A DNA stretch of 64,000 nt from contig JAGTTD010000001.1 in NCBI GenBank assembly GCA_018398585.1, positions 29,147,438 to 29,211,437 of the forward strand, given 5' to 3'. A model generated the notes under the pieces. That model worked only from the letters and a program-made list of their open reading frames with translations. It made no database searches and was not told the DNA's origin. Source of the stretch: Simmondsia chinensis. Its lineage: Eukaryota > Streptophyta > Magnoliopsida > Caryophyllales > Simmondsiaceae. The position numbers and the translations under genes are program-made. Positions 32,891 through 44,019 of this stretch are shown here, piece by piece; position 1 is the first letter of the stretch; each line of letters opens with the position of its first letter.

Positions 32891-33693
32891 TTCGGCAACA
32901 TTAATTGAGCAGCTTGCTATTGCAAATGGGAAAATAAGTTATGCAAGCAATTATTCAGATAACAATTATTTGTAATTATATCACCAAAATGTATAAAACA
33001 CGTCCTTGTACAAAATGCCCACTGCAATTCGCACACTTGCATAAAACAACCCCTTGTATAATACTTCCACAAAATGCCTATTTATGCAAAGCTGCACATA
33101 AAATGCCCGCTTAGTATGTTGCTAACATTAATTGAGCAGCTTGCTACTGTAAATGGGAAATAGGCTATATAGGCAATTATACAAATAACAATTGTTTGTA
33201 ACTATGTCTCCAAAATGTGTAAGACACCCACTTGTGAAAAATTGCTCACTTACAATTCACCCACTTGTAATTCGCCTACTTGCATAAAACAAACACTTGT
33301 ATAATACTTCCGTAAAATGCCTATTTATTTCACTGCCTATTTATGTAAAGCTTCACATAAAACTCCCACTTGTTAAACATATGCTTGCTAACGCCTAGTA
33401 CTACACAAGCAACTAAAGAATAAAGTCAAACACACTTATCCATGAAATCATACTCATCCCCTGCCCATTTTTTAATATAAAGGGGGAGGAAACGAAGGCC
33501 TCTTCATTCATGGGCACCGCTCTCTTTTTCCATAACAACCCCTCTCTGGAGCAATAATCGTTCAAACCTTCTACTCATCCGAAAGAAAAGTCAGGCCTGT
33601 AGCTAGGGCTTGCTTTTAGCTCATTCTTATGAACCCCACCTCAAACCCCACTCAAATATGCTGAATAATTATTACCCAAATTCATCACAAATA
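32891..33693 (+). repeat. Element C 3' LTR, with internal 227-bp duplication
   Basis: It aligns at both ends with the LARD1 LTR (start TTCGGCAACATT for TGTTGGTAAA; end TTCATCACAAATA), but the CGCCCAGTAG subrepeats are replaced by other text. The segment AACATTAATTGAGCAGCTTG occurs at 32897 and again at 33124, showing an internal tandem duplication. A TTTTTAATATAAAGGGGGAG stretch near 33470 may be the promoter region. Confidence 0.7.
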
Positions 33694-34277
33694 GAAGTTA
33701 TATACTATGAAGAGAACTTTGCACCCCTTGTTAAATTAGTATGACCCAAATTCATCAAATTAGAAGTTATACACTATAAAGCGAACTTTGCACCCCTTGT
33801 TAGATTAGAAGCTACTAGACTCTTATGTACCTTTACGTCATTCAAAAATTTTGAACTCTTTCAAATGGATTTGAAAAGTGTATGTTCGAATGGTTTTATT
33901 AGAAAAGAAGTTTATGTTGAACAACCACTCGGTTTTTAGGATGACAAATTTCCCAACCATAGTTTTACACTTAAAAAAGGATCTTTATGGATTTAAACAA
34001 GCTCATAGAGTTTTGTATGAAAGATTGATTTCATGTTTAATGCAAAACGGATTTTTAAGAGGGAAGGTTGAGACCACACTTTTCACCAAACACTCTATAT
34101 ATTGATGATATAGTGTTTTTAGCAAACCTTTAGAGTAGAGATTCGAAATGAGCATATTAGGAGAAATCAACTAGCTCCTTAGATTGCAAATCATGCAAGG
34201 CAAGGAAGGAATTTTCATCTAGCAAGCCAAGTAAATCAAAGAAATGTTTAAGAAGTTTGACATGGCAAAAACCCATC
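33694..34277 (+). pseudogene. Ty1/copia reverse transcriptase fragment
   Basis: Plus-strand frames read YYEENFAPLVKLV, then (after a local duplication) ANFAPLVRLEATRLLCTFTS, FQMDLKSVCSNGFIRKEVYV, LKKDLYGFKQAHRVLYERLI and, near 34100-34240, DDIVFLANL followed by LRLQIMQGKEGIFIQQAK-like text. These are copia RT blocks of the type with NGFINEEVYV. The catalytic box reads as DD with the preceding Tyr-Val in a shifted frame. Element C ends exactly where this RT begins, so C probably inserted into a copia element. Confidence 0.8.
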
Positions 34278-34693
34278 TTTTGAGAACATATTTCAAAATT
34301 TTTTCCCTAAATGACTAGAGCTGGTGCAATGGAAAACTAGTTCAAAATTCTTAATTTTAATTCTAATGCACTGATCTAATTAGGCTTAGATGTTACTTTA
34401 ATAGGCTCATAATATGACAATAAAAACATCGAATAAAACAAATATAAACATGGTACGTAGAATAAATGAAATAAAGGAAAAAGAGAAATTAGATATCAAA
34501 TACTTAATTTAAATATACCTAAAGCGTAAATTTAAGCTCGGAATTTGTAGATCTGAAATTGGAAGAAGGAACTTCTTGACATCTCAAGATCTTCTCCTTA
34601 ACGACCTCTATCCGCACCGAAGTGTGGGCCCCCAAAATATTAAATTTAGAAAAAAATTCGGAACAAAATTTTTCATTTTATTCTTTCCAAAAA
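34278..34693 (-). repeat. D-family LTR remnant
   Basis: TTTTGAGAACATATTTCAAA and the following 400 bp match 38741-39170 and 41129-41560 (shared GGCTCATAATATGACAAT, GTAGAATAAATGAAATAAAG). Only the LTR portion nearest the internal end is present. Confidence 0.75.
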
Positions 34694-35000
34694 ATTGCAG
34701 AGAATGTCATCTTGACTTTCATGTCCATACCTCATCACAATGAAACACAATGGAAGAGAGCAATCTTATGGACTTAGGCATAGTATTTGGCAAGAAAGCA
34801 TCATCAAAGAAGATCCCTTCCTACAGCGCATTAACCCACTACCACCAATCTAGCCTTGAATGGCTCCACCTTCATGTCCACTTTACTCTATATACGAGTA
34901 GATCCATTCAGATCCTATCTAATGGACTTAATATCATTCGAAGCCAGTACAAATTCCAAGACTTAGTTAAAATACAACTACTTTAACTTAACCTTTATTG
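34694..35000 (-). pseudogene. Copia reverse transcriptase N-terminal remnant
   Basis: On the minus strand SEWIYSYIE is followed, after a frameshift, by KVDMKVEPFKARLVVVG. This resembles the KWIYR.K...DG.VE.FKARLVAKG block at the start of copia RT, and a FFDDAFLPNT-like piece (expected YFDTFAPVT) follows. Evidence is short, so the call is moderate. The plus-strand frame 34750-34986 over it is treated as a shadow. Confidence 0.5.
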
Positions 35001-35535
35001 CCTCGACCCAATGGTCTACATCTTATACTTAAGAGTTTTATTGCAGTATAAAGGACTAGATTCATCATCATTCTTAACTGTTAAAACTGAAGACATGAAT
35101 CCGTCAGGTGACCCTGACCATCCTCCCACTACACCATATCCCTCATGTACATTGTGTGACAATAACCTAGTTAAAGATATATCTAATACATCATCTACAC
35201 TATAAGTTGTATCGTGCTATAGAGGCACAGTATCTCATACTATCAATTTAACCAATACAAGCTATTTGCTGTACTTTTAGAACAATTGCAGAAACATTTT
35301 ACATTGTAAACCTTTTTGATTTGTAAACGTGAATTATTATATGAATCGTACTAGATTCAATAAAATATATAATCCTTTCTGCAACTCTTTGTAATAATGA
35401 TACCTAAGAATTCTCTTGAAACCACCTCTTTGATCTTACCAAAGCAATTTGATATAATTACCTAACTGACTCCAAGCTCAGTCTCTAATTCTTTGAACCT
35501 TTCAAAGAATTTAAGACTTCAATCTTCATATATAT
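35001..35535. other. Unassigned AT-rich part of element D
   Basis: No domain, array or RNA gene is recognised. The frame at 35011-35205 has no visible family signature. Confidence 0.4.
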
Positions 35536-35789
35536 GGGCACCAACCAAAGTGGGTACGAACATGCTGTCACCAGATTCCATTAAAACTCCAAAGTTAAGC
35601 GTGCTTGGGCTAGAGCAATACCAGGATGGATGACCTCCTGTGAAGTTCTCACCCTTAGGTTGGGAGCACTTGAAAACAGCCTCAATTCAGGGGTAATACC
35701 CTGAAGGGGGAAGCCTGTATACATCCGCCCCTCCCCCCAGACCCTGCTTAGGCGGGAGCCCTTGGGGCACTGGGTATGTTGCTTTTTAG
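35536..35789 (+). mobile_element. SINE-like element with a 5S rRNA-derived head
   Basis: 35552-35660 aligns with plant 5S rRNA: GGGTACGAAC, then CCATTAAAACTCC, AGTTAAGCGTGCTTGGGC (box A, intact to the last base) and AGGATGGATGACCTCCTGTG (box C, two changes). It therefore holds an internal RNA polymerase III promoter. The tail (about 35668-35789) has GAAAACAGCCTC, CCCAGACCCTGCTTAGGCGG and GGCACTGGGTATGTTG, the body text of common plant SINEs (Au-like), ending in CTTTTTAG. Direct repeats TCTTCATATATAT (35523-35535) and TCTTCATAGGTATAT (35790-35804) look like a decayed target duplication. Because of the chimeric head and a missing stretch of about 10 bases in the 5S 5' half, this is not a functional 5S gene. 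Confidence 0.75.
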
Positions 35790-35804
35790 TCTTCATAGGT
35801 ATAT

Positions 35805-38727
35805 CTATACGTACTTATTAAGTAGTCATTCATAAACATTTTATGAAATACTTGTCGCTTTCGCGCACTTAAACTTTTAGCAGTCCATAAACACTGTACG
35901 AACAAGTCCTACCAGCTTAGTAGTCCTACTATCTTTACTCTTAAAGACATTTTTAGTCACCATTAATTTAAACATTGTTCGTATACCAATTATCATTTAA
36001 GTACTTAATGATCCATAAGAAAAATCAGACCAGTTTCGAATCATATTGGACTAATGTGCCCTAAGATTAAGTACCACTTAAAAGCTACATGGTTTCGGAA
36101 TTTCTTTTTTTATACGGTTACATAGCCTAGCTTGTATTAGATTAATAAATTGCCATTAAAGCAGCTTTGATCAAAATAAGTCAACTATCTAACAATGCAC
36201 CCTTTTAAATAAGCAATTTATTTATATAACTATCAGTTTATTTTTCAGAAAAATAACTGAAAGTCTATTTCAAAACAAATAGTAGATAGAAGTCAAATTT
36301 CTTAAGTACATCAAGATAGTTACTCAAATATAAAACTACATTCATGACTTAAATTACTACCTCTTGATGCTCTTTAGTCTAGTCTAACGTTCCTAACGTT
36401 CTTTTCAACATAGTAGATCCACTAATAGAAATCTATGGAACTTTGAGCATCTCATAGTGCTCTACATGTATTGACACATAATATTACAGCGAACAGAATA
36501 GAACAAACAAGACATTCTAGTATTGATCGCAATGCATAACCTAATGACCTATCTGAAAACAAAAACTGTAAAACAAGTCATAGAACACACATGATTACCC
36601 TTTTTTTTCACTTTTAGCAAACAATCAAAGTTCGGAGTTCACATTCCGACACTTATATGTGTGCCGTGGAGACCTAACCGAACCACCCAAAACTCCCCGT
36701 CGGCGAGGCCAAATTGACACATTAGAAGGGCGAGAACATATCTCAATAAACATGTTTTCTTGCACCCTTGACTAAACATATTTAACACAACACTTTTCCC
36801 TCAGCCTCTAAGGTCCTACAATAGAGCTCCTCGAGGAGGCTAATGTATACCCATTCAAGTGTATACCATTACTTGAACACTCATGTAAGGTCTCGAGATA
36901 CTCCACATCGGTGTGGCCATACTCGATTACGTGGACTTTAGCTCGTCCTAAGAGATCTAACCTTGCATTCCACAAATGAATGCTCTCCTTGAGGAGCTGC
37001 CCCCACCTACCATGCTGCTAGACCGGTAATAGAGGCCATGAGCATTTATTTAGAAGCTGACTTCCACTTGACATTTTTAGTTTTGTGAAGTTCTTTATAA
37101 TTTTAGAAAACAAGGAAAGCATGGATCCACCTAACCATTCTCTTTGTGTGTGTAATGATAAGAAAACTAATCTACTCGTTACTATGGGAAAGGCGTAACA
37201 AGTAATTAGTCAAATGAAAACTATTCTCAAATAATATGTCTCCTAGACATATTTAACTCACTGTTTCTTCCATGGTCTCTAAGAGAGCATCATAACGCTC
37301 TAGAGTAGACTATCATACCATGTTAGTCAAGTGTATACTATTACCTAGACATTAGTTCAAGTAAACAAGACACTCCATGTCAGCATGGTCGCACTCGGTT
37401 TCCCCATACCTCTATATGTCATGAAGAAGTCTAACCCTGCACCCTACAAAAAAATGCCCTCCTCGAGAGTAGAGCCCATCCACTATACTATTAGGCTAGC
37501 AATAGAGATCGTGAGGAATCAACTTTTGATCCTTGGTCCCACTTGAAAATTACTATGGAAAATCTTTCTTTTAAAATTTGATTATCTCATATTCAATATT
37601 AGAATCTCATTCCAAATTTTATTTAATAATTAAATTAATATCTAATATAATTAGGTTCCTTTAATTATCCAACCTATATAATCTAACCTCATTAGATATA
37701 TTATGAGAATTTTTTTTTAAATAATTCAACTCTTGAATTATCTAATCTAATTAGATCTTTTTGAAAAAATTCTCCCACTAGATGAAATTAAATATTTCAT
37801 CAAGTCATATAGCCTTATAATTTTTTATTCACGTCATATATGATATTTAACTCTTTAAATAACAATAAATATATGAACAAAATTTAATAAGTATCGTATT
37901 ATCAAACAATTTGAATAATAACACTCAAAGGCCTAAAGATTGGAACAACTAAAAATTTTCCTAAACTTGTTTAGAAAAGATTATCACATAATCTTAATTA
38001 GGATCTCGTCCTAATCAATTATTTATTTTTTAAAATATTTAAATAATAAAAATATAAAATATAAATAAATTTTTTAAAATTGTTGTGGGCATGCCCAGCC
38101 GCTAGGCACGTGCCCAATCCTTTTTTTAATTTATTTTATTATTTAAATAAATAAATAATTTAATCCCATCTTACTCACATTAAATCTTAAACTGAACATC
38201 TAATCATATTAGATATTCTTTGTGACGTATATATCTAATCAGTCAACTACTTGAATATCTAATCCCATTATATTATTTATAAACATACACACACTACTTT
38301 CTTTATAATTCATCCTAATTTAAATTTGATGAATAACAATCTTGGTATCAAACTCTTTAATAACATAATCAGGTGTTCCTTATTTGGATTATAATAAAAT
38401 ATTCAACAATTGAATATTTTATACCTAGGTTCATAATCTAATCACATTAGACTATTAATCTAAATCGTTCAACTCATTGAATATCTAATCTTATTAGATA
38501 CAATTTCGACTTATGCTTCTTGATTGAATCATGAAACATCTAAAATTTCAAAAAATTTCAAACTCTAACGAATATTCGATCTTTTTATTAAACTCTTTTA
38601 GTAACATATTCAGGATTGTCTTTTTCCTTTAATGAAATTCCCAATTTCATATTTTTCGTAATTCTACAAACTCCAATTTTATCAAACCTAACACTTTAAT
38701 GTCAACTATGAACGCATCCAGAGCTGG
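35805..38727 (-). other. Non-coding interior (leader side) of element D
   Basis: AT-rich sequence without recognisable coding domains. It includes a roughly 475-bp unit present twice (36750-37080 and 37231-37550), and near 38150-38500 repeated ATCTAATCxxATTAGAT-like words. Confidence 0.4.
36750..37550. repeat. Two diverged copies of a 320-bp segment, about 475 bp apart
   Basis: Both copies show AGACATATTTAA or ACTAAACATATTTAA, CAAGTGTATACCATTAC or equivalent, TCGGTGTGGCCATACTCG or CAGCATGGTCGCACTCGG, and TAGAGGCCATGAG or TAGAGATCGTGAG. Identity is roughly two thirds by eye. Confidence 0.6.
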
Positions 38728-38740
38728 ATCTGGTACCAAT
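38728..38740 (-). other. Primer-binding site of element D
   Basis: The minus strand reads TTGGTACCAGATCCAG directly after the LTR end, close to TGGTATCAGAGC (initiator tRNA-Met complement). It fixes the orientation of element D as minus. Confidence 0.65.
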
Positions 38741-40670
38741 TATTGGGAACGCATTTCAAAAAATTTCTCTAAATGACTAGAGTGGGCGTAGCAAAAAACT
38801 AATTTAAAGTTCTTAATTTCAAATCTAGTGCCCTGATCTAATTAAACTACTTAATTAAACTTAGATCTTACTCTAATAGGCTCATAATATAACAATCAAA
38901 ATATTGAACAAAATAAATATAAATATCATATGCAGAATAAATGAAATAAAGGAAAAAAATAAAATAAATATCAAATATTTAATTTAAACATACCTGAAGT
39001 GCAAATACAAACTCTGAATTTGTAGATTTGAAATTGGAAGAGGGAACTCCTAGAAACTTCAAGATCATTTTTGCAATTACCTCTATTAACACCGGAGTCT
39101 GGTCTCCGAAAATACTTCATTTAGAAAAAAATTTGGAACAAAATTTTTTCTTTTAATCTTTCCAAAAATAATTTTTTTAGAAAATTATGCTAAACAAGGT
39201 TCTAAAATAATTTTAGAATTTTTTATATGGGAGAAAATTAGGCTCCAAAACCTAGAACCAAAAGAAAACAAAAAAGCAAAAACTGAAGGCAAAAACCCTC
39301 AAAAAAAAAAAAATAAAAACGGCCATCTCTTTGCATATATAAATACACTTATAATATGCGGGCCCCACATGGTGCCCACATGAGTCTTTTCCTCCATTTT
39401 GTTTCCCCCTTATTTGATTGGGGCAGCGCATGCGGCCTAGTTTTACAAAATTTTCTTTTTGTTTAATTTCTCACAATGCATAAATTTATTCCATTAATAT
39501 TATTTGATAAAATTAATTTATTTATCTTATAAAAAAATAATTCATCTCATAAATTATATTTAACAAAATTAATTTATTAATCTCATGAACAAATTATTTA
39601 TCCATTAATTTTTTAATTAGATTTATCCCATGAATTTAATTTAATTATTTTTGAACAGTCTTCAGGTGAGGCATGCGGAGCGACCTCAGGGATAATTTAA
39701 CTCCAACTCCAAATGGGTCAAATCTAATTATCATCTGATGATAACAATTGGCAGCCATTTAATAAAACCCAATTCCACTAAATAAGTTTTATTGCACTCT
39801 AGAATTAAATATATTTACTTAAGAATTTTTCAAATAATTTTATAATTATTATTGCTACAATTAACCCCTTTATTAGATATACGTGAGCAAAAACAACTCC
39901 AGCTATTATCATTGTTTTCCTCACGTCTAACATCGTAGTTCCCGACTCGCCTTTGTCGAAAAATTCATAGTACATAAACTATTTCCGTAATAATTTCAAA
40001 TGTCAAATATATGGAATACTCCTACCAAAGATTCTATAATCTGTTCATATATTAGCGAATCAACTAAGGGGACATCTTCATTGTAGATTCTTAGTAAAAT
40101 ATTCGCTCCCGCCACACTTCATGCAATCAGCCAACAACGTAAGATCCTGGTTATTCAATTTTGACCTCGTCATTTTGGGCATCAATGCAATTAACATTCC
40201 ATACACGAATTCGTACTATTTTCCTGATTTAGAGTTATAGTCTTAATTAATTATTTCTGGTAGCAGTAAAGAAACAACAAATTCAGGTGGTCCTACTCAA
40301 TACTCCAATCTTATTAAAATCACCAACATGATACTCTTGGATCCCTATCCACATGACCAAGACAAGTCATCAAAGTATTATATAATAGTCTTATTAGACA
40401 AGTTGTCTAAACTTGTCATGGGCTACGAACATATTTTAACAACATAGCACTAGTCTGATCTAAGTCTTTCTGTGGTTCAATTTTATTGACCACTTAAACC
40501 AAAACAGGCATGTCATCTTGGAGAACGTTCATCGCATGGAACGTTTTAGAAAAACAAGCACGCATATTTTACTAGTAAAACATAATCAAGGAATAAATAA
40601 ATAAAATAATTTTATTTATTTAATATTTAAAACTAACTAATTGAGTTTTTTTAGGACACCTATTCCAACA
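38741..40670 (-). repeat. D-family LTR, full-length (5' LTR of element D)
   Basis: On the plus strand it runs from TATTGGGAACGCATTTC to CCTATTCCAACA, i.e. TGTTGG...CCAATA in minus orientation. About 1.93 kb. Partial or full relatives lie at 34278-34693, 41129-41940 and 45727-47730. Confidence 0.75.
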
Positions 40671-41128
40671 AAATTCGATGGCAATTGCAACCCCAATGAG
40701 CTCAACACTCAAGCTAGACATGTATAAAAAAGGTACAAAGGTGGATCAAAAAGCTCAATAGAGGTATGATTCGACCCCTTCTTTACCATTCCACGAGTAG
40801 ACTTGATATCTTGTTTAATGTGTGCATATATGATTGATTTCATGCGTGTCCAAAAGAACCGCAATACTATGCCATGGGAAGAATTTTTTTCAATGCCTAG
40901 TTGGTACCTGAACTTGTACTCTCCCGAGTGGGATTCCTGAGATCAAGTCTGATATAGTGTTGTGGATTTTACATGTTTCAAAAGTTGTCTGGGAATCAAA
41001 TTGTGAAATTTCTCTATTTATTGGTCATGCTCTAGCGTCATGGTTTAAAATTCGCCCCCCGGGGGGGGGGGGGGGGGGTCCTCATCCATGCTCGAGGTCA
41101 AATACATTGCTTGTGTAATGCTCAAACT
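40671..41128. other. Unassigned sequence with a C6-G18 run
   Basis: A short stretch reads KFDGNCNPNELNT-like on the plus strand but shows no clear family. At 41055-41078 six cytosines are followed by eighteen guanines. No gene is supported. Confidence 0.4.
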
Positions 41129-41940
41129 GTTGGGAATGTATTTCAAAAATTTTTCCTCAAACAACAAGAGTGGGTGGAACGGAAATAAATTTAAAATTCT
41201 AAATTTAAAATTTAATGATCTAACTAAACTATTTAATTAGCTCTGGATCTTACTCTAATAGGCTCATGATATGACAAACAAACACATACAAACATAGTAA
41301 GTAGAATAAATGAAATAAAGGAAAACAAAATAAATATCGAATACTTAATTTAGACATACCTGATGCGCAAATCCCAATTTGATTTATAGATATGAAATTG
41401 AAAGAAAGCTTCTTGACACCTCAGGGTCTTCTTTGCAATGCCCTCTTTAAGCATAGGAGTCTAGTCTCCCAAAATATTTAATTTAGGAATAATTTTGGAA
41501 AAAAAGTTTTCATTTTAATGTTTCCAAAAAATAATTTTTCAAAAAAGTTATGCTAAATATTAATTGTAAAAATCCCGAAAATAATTTTAGGCTTTTCTTC
41601 ATGGGAGAAAACAAGGTTCCAAAACATTAATTTAAAAATCTGCAAAGAGACCTGCATATATAAGACCCTAGCTGTCGCCATGTGTCATCATCCCATTGGT
41701 TAGTGCCCAATGGCGCGAATATCCAACTTAGCTTGCCCAGTGTGGACACGTGTCACGCGCTGGTTTGCAAGTGCCGCATGACGCAGATTGCAGGTCCTAT
41801 TGCACGTGCGCTGCACTTGCTTTTATATTTTGTGCTGCCCAGTTTTATTCTTTTTTTTTTTTCAATTTATATTAATTTAATTTAAATTCCTACCTGCATA
41901 AATTTATCTCATGAATATTATTTAATAAGATTAATTAATA
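41129..41940 (-). repeat. D-family LTR, truncated
   Basis: TGTTGGGAATGTATTTCAAA begins a match to 38741-39560. The match stops where Ty3 integrase sequence begins (about 41941). The plus-strand open frame 41682-41885 lies within this LTR. Confidence 0.75.
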
Positions 41941-42745
41941 CTGAATACCATGCTCTGAAGTTAATGCTCTATACACTGATTAACTCTTTCTGTTTGGCCA
42001 TTTGTCTGTGGATGGTAGGAAGAGCTTAAAGCCAAAGTTATGCCAATGAGGAGGAACAATTACCTCCAAAAATGACTACTGAAGAGCTTGTTTCGATCAG
42101 ATACTATGGATTGTGGTAATCCATGAGGTTTATAAATGTTATCTAGGAATAACCTTGCAAGCTTCTCTACTGTCACAGGTCTAGCCAAAGCAACAAATTG
42201 ACTAAACTTAGTAAAACGACCTACCTCTACCCAAATAACCTCCTTGCCCTCTAATTTCGGCAAGCCTTAAATAAAATCCATGCTTATATTATGCCAAGCA
42301 CCATCTAGAATAGATAGAGGTTGGAAAAGTCCCTAATACCTGTGATCACCAAAGTTGGTTTACTGACAAATCTCACAAGCTTGCGTAAATTCCTTCACTT
42401 CCTTCTTCATACGAGTCCAACTAAAATATGCTGTGAGCCTCTAGTAAGTACCTTCAAAACCTGAGTGGCCACCCCAAGTTGAATCATGAGAAGCACTGAT
42501 GATTTGTGCCTCAAATCAATAGCAGATCCAATATACAACTCCCCCTTCAATCTGATGATTCCCTTGACAACAGATACCTCTGCCTCAGGTTTAGTGTTGC
42601 TAGATCTGCTGATGCTGAAAGCAGTTATATATTCTTATACAAAAGAGTCATTCTCATATGACTTATACACTTCCTCAATCCAAGCTGGAAGAATTACTGA
42701 AACTACTCCACAATAACCTTACTTAGCATCTTCTAATCTTCAAGA
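41941..42745 (-). pseudogene. Ty3/gypsy integrase (element E)
   Basis: In minus-strand order: a zinc-finger region GGHSGFEGTYQRL ... ACEICQ (HHCC type, near 42470-42355), the core start ISMDFI and GLPKLEGKEVIWVEVGRFTK (first Asp), IVSDRNKLFSSHFW (second Asp), and [19 protein letters not shown] (catalytic Glu) near 42010-41960. All three residues of the D,D-35-E triad are visible, but at least two stops and frame changes interrupt the frame. The C-terminal domain is lost at 41941. This is the 3' end of a gag-pol relic continuing to 45540. Confidence 0.85.
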
Positions 42746-43200
42746 TAAAGCATCAGCTGCCTGGTTCTCTTTCCCCTTCTTATACTCAATAGCATAATCA
42801 AGACCCAACATCTTCATCAAGCCTTTCTTCTAGTTTCTTATAATAATCCTCTTCTGAAGCAGATATTTCAAGCTTTGATGGTCTGTTCTGATGATAAAAC
42901 GATGGCCATCTAAGTATTGTCTCCACTTATCAACTATTAGAAGAATTGCAAGATACTCCTCATAAGTGGACAACTCTTGATGCTTAGGACTTAAGGCCTG
43001 ACTAAGGTAGGCTATTAGCCTTCCTTTCTGAGACAACACAACTCGAATCCCACTCCCACAAGCATCAGTCTCCAAAACAAACTCCTCTTGAAAGTCTGGC
43101 GTTGCAAAAATAGGTGTTGTAAACATAGCTGCTTTCAAAGCTTCAAATGGTTCCTGTGCCTAAGCAGACCATATGAAGGCATCCGTTTTCAACGGGTCAG
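42746..43200 (-). pseudogene. Ty3/gypsy RNase H (element E)
   Basis: The frame 43138-42830 reads FATPDFQEEFVLETDACGSG, RLIAYLSQALSPKHQELSTY, EEYLAILLIVDKWRQYLDGH and FIIRTDHQSLKYLLQKR. The expected acidic residues (TDA, the Glu of EE, and RTD) are present. RNase H removes the RNA template. It continues from the RT upstream with a stop near 43160. Confidence 0.9.
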
Positions 43201-43259
43201 TTACGGGATTGGAAATTGCTCCATAACCAGCTACAAACTTCCTGTCATTACCAGTTAAT

Positions 43260-43980
43260 CCCAAGAACCCTCGCAGCTACTTAAATGTAACAGGAACTGG
43301 CCATTCGTTCATAGCCTGAACCTTAGAAGGATCAATACAAACCCAACTATGAGAGATCATATGTCCCAAGTACTCAAGTTGAGTCTGAGCAAAAGAGCAC
43401 TTAGCCAAATTAGCAAACAACTTGTGATTGCGCATTACCAAGAATACTTCCCTCATATGCTTCAAATGTTGTTCCATGGTGGAACTGTAAATCAAAATAT
43501 CGTCAAAGAATACCAACACAGATCTCCTCAAGAATTTCTTGAACACATCATTCATTACTGCCTGAAAAGTATCTAGAGCATTGGTTAATCCAAAAGGCAT
43601 AACCGAAATCAAAAGTCCCATGATGAGTTCTAAAGGGAGTCTTGTAAACATCTTGTTCCATCACCCAGATTTGATGGTAACCTTGTCTCAAATCAAGCTT
43701 GGAAAAGATGCATGCACCATGTAATTCATCCATTAAGTCATCAATGACAAAATGGGAAATTTATCCTTGACTGTAAGAGAGTTAAGTTGCCTATAAGCAC
43801 TGCACATACTAGCTGAGCCATCTTTCTTCTTAACCAATATCACCGAAGAAGCAAAAGAGCTGTGGCTTTGTCGAATGAAGCCAGTCTTAAGTAAGTCGTC
43901 CACTTGCCTTTCGATCTCTGTCTTCTTTGAATATGGGTACTTATAGGCCTTAACTTTACTAGTTCTGAGTTAGGCTTGAG
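43260..43980 (-). pseudogene. Ty3/gypsy reverse transcriptase (element E)
   Basis: From the 5' side: a KKDGSA and [12 protein letters not shown] block near 43850-43760, [20 protein letters not shown] near 43733-43680, then (after a frameshift) [20 protein letters not shown] and RRSVLVFFDDILIYSS, the catalytic box with both Asp present, and LEYLGHMISHSWVCIDPSKV. At least one frameshift (about 43590-43650) and several stops break it. The RT copies element RNA to DNA. This is one of the best-preserved pol segments in the window, but it is not intact. Confidence 0.9.
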
Positions 43981-44019
43981 AGGAATTACGTGACCCAAGT
44001 TCGTCTTGGGAGATAAAGA

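Larger units (their letters stand above)
27460..33693 (+). mobile_element. Element C: 5'-truncated member of the LARD1 family
   Basis: The sequence joins at 27460 in a region equivalent to about 9970 of LARD1. It then shows the same order of features: degenerate 66-bp array, AT-rich spacer, 49-bp array, conserved 3' interior, polypurine tract, and an LTR ending TTCATCACAAATA. Its left part, including the 5' LTR, is missing here, probably displaced to the left of the A/B insertion and hence outside the window. It lacks the composite copia/gypsy insertion found in LARD1, but carries its own insertion at 29839-32506. Confidence 0.7.
34278..40670 (-). mobile_element. Element D: internally deleted minus-strand copia-type element
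   Basis: The right end is a 1.93-kb LTR (38741-40670, 5' LTR on the minus strand), followed inward by a tRNA-Met-type primer site, a 2.9-kb non-coding region with a duplicated unit, a SINE-like insertion, a copia RT remnant and a 415-bp piece of the LTR end (34278-34693). The arrangement suggests a deletion that fused the RT directly to the distal part of the 3' LTR. No target duplication is seen (CCATC left, AAATT right), consistent with the loss of an intact left end. Confidence 0.6.

Noticed and set aside
35552..35660. Functional 5S rRNA gene
   Set aside because: It is single copy, missing about 10 bases in the 5' half, with changes in the intermediate element and box C, and fused to a SINE-like tail rather than ending in a poly-T terminator plus 5S spacer.
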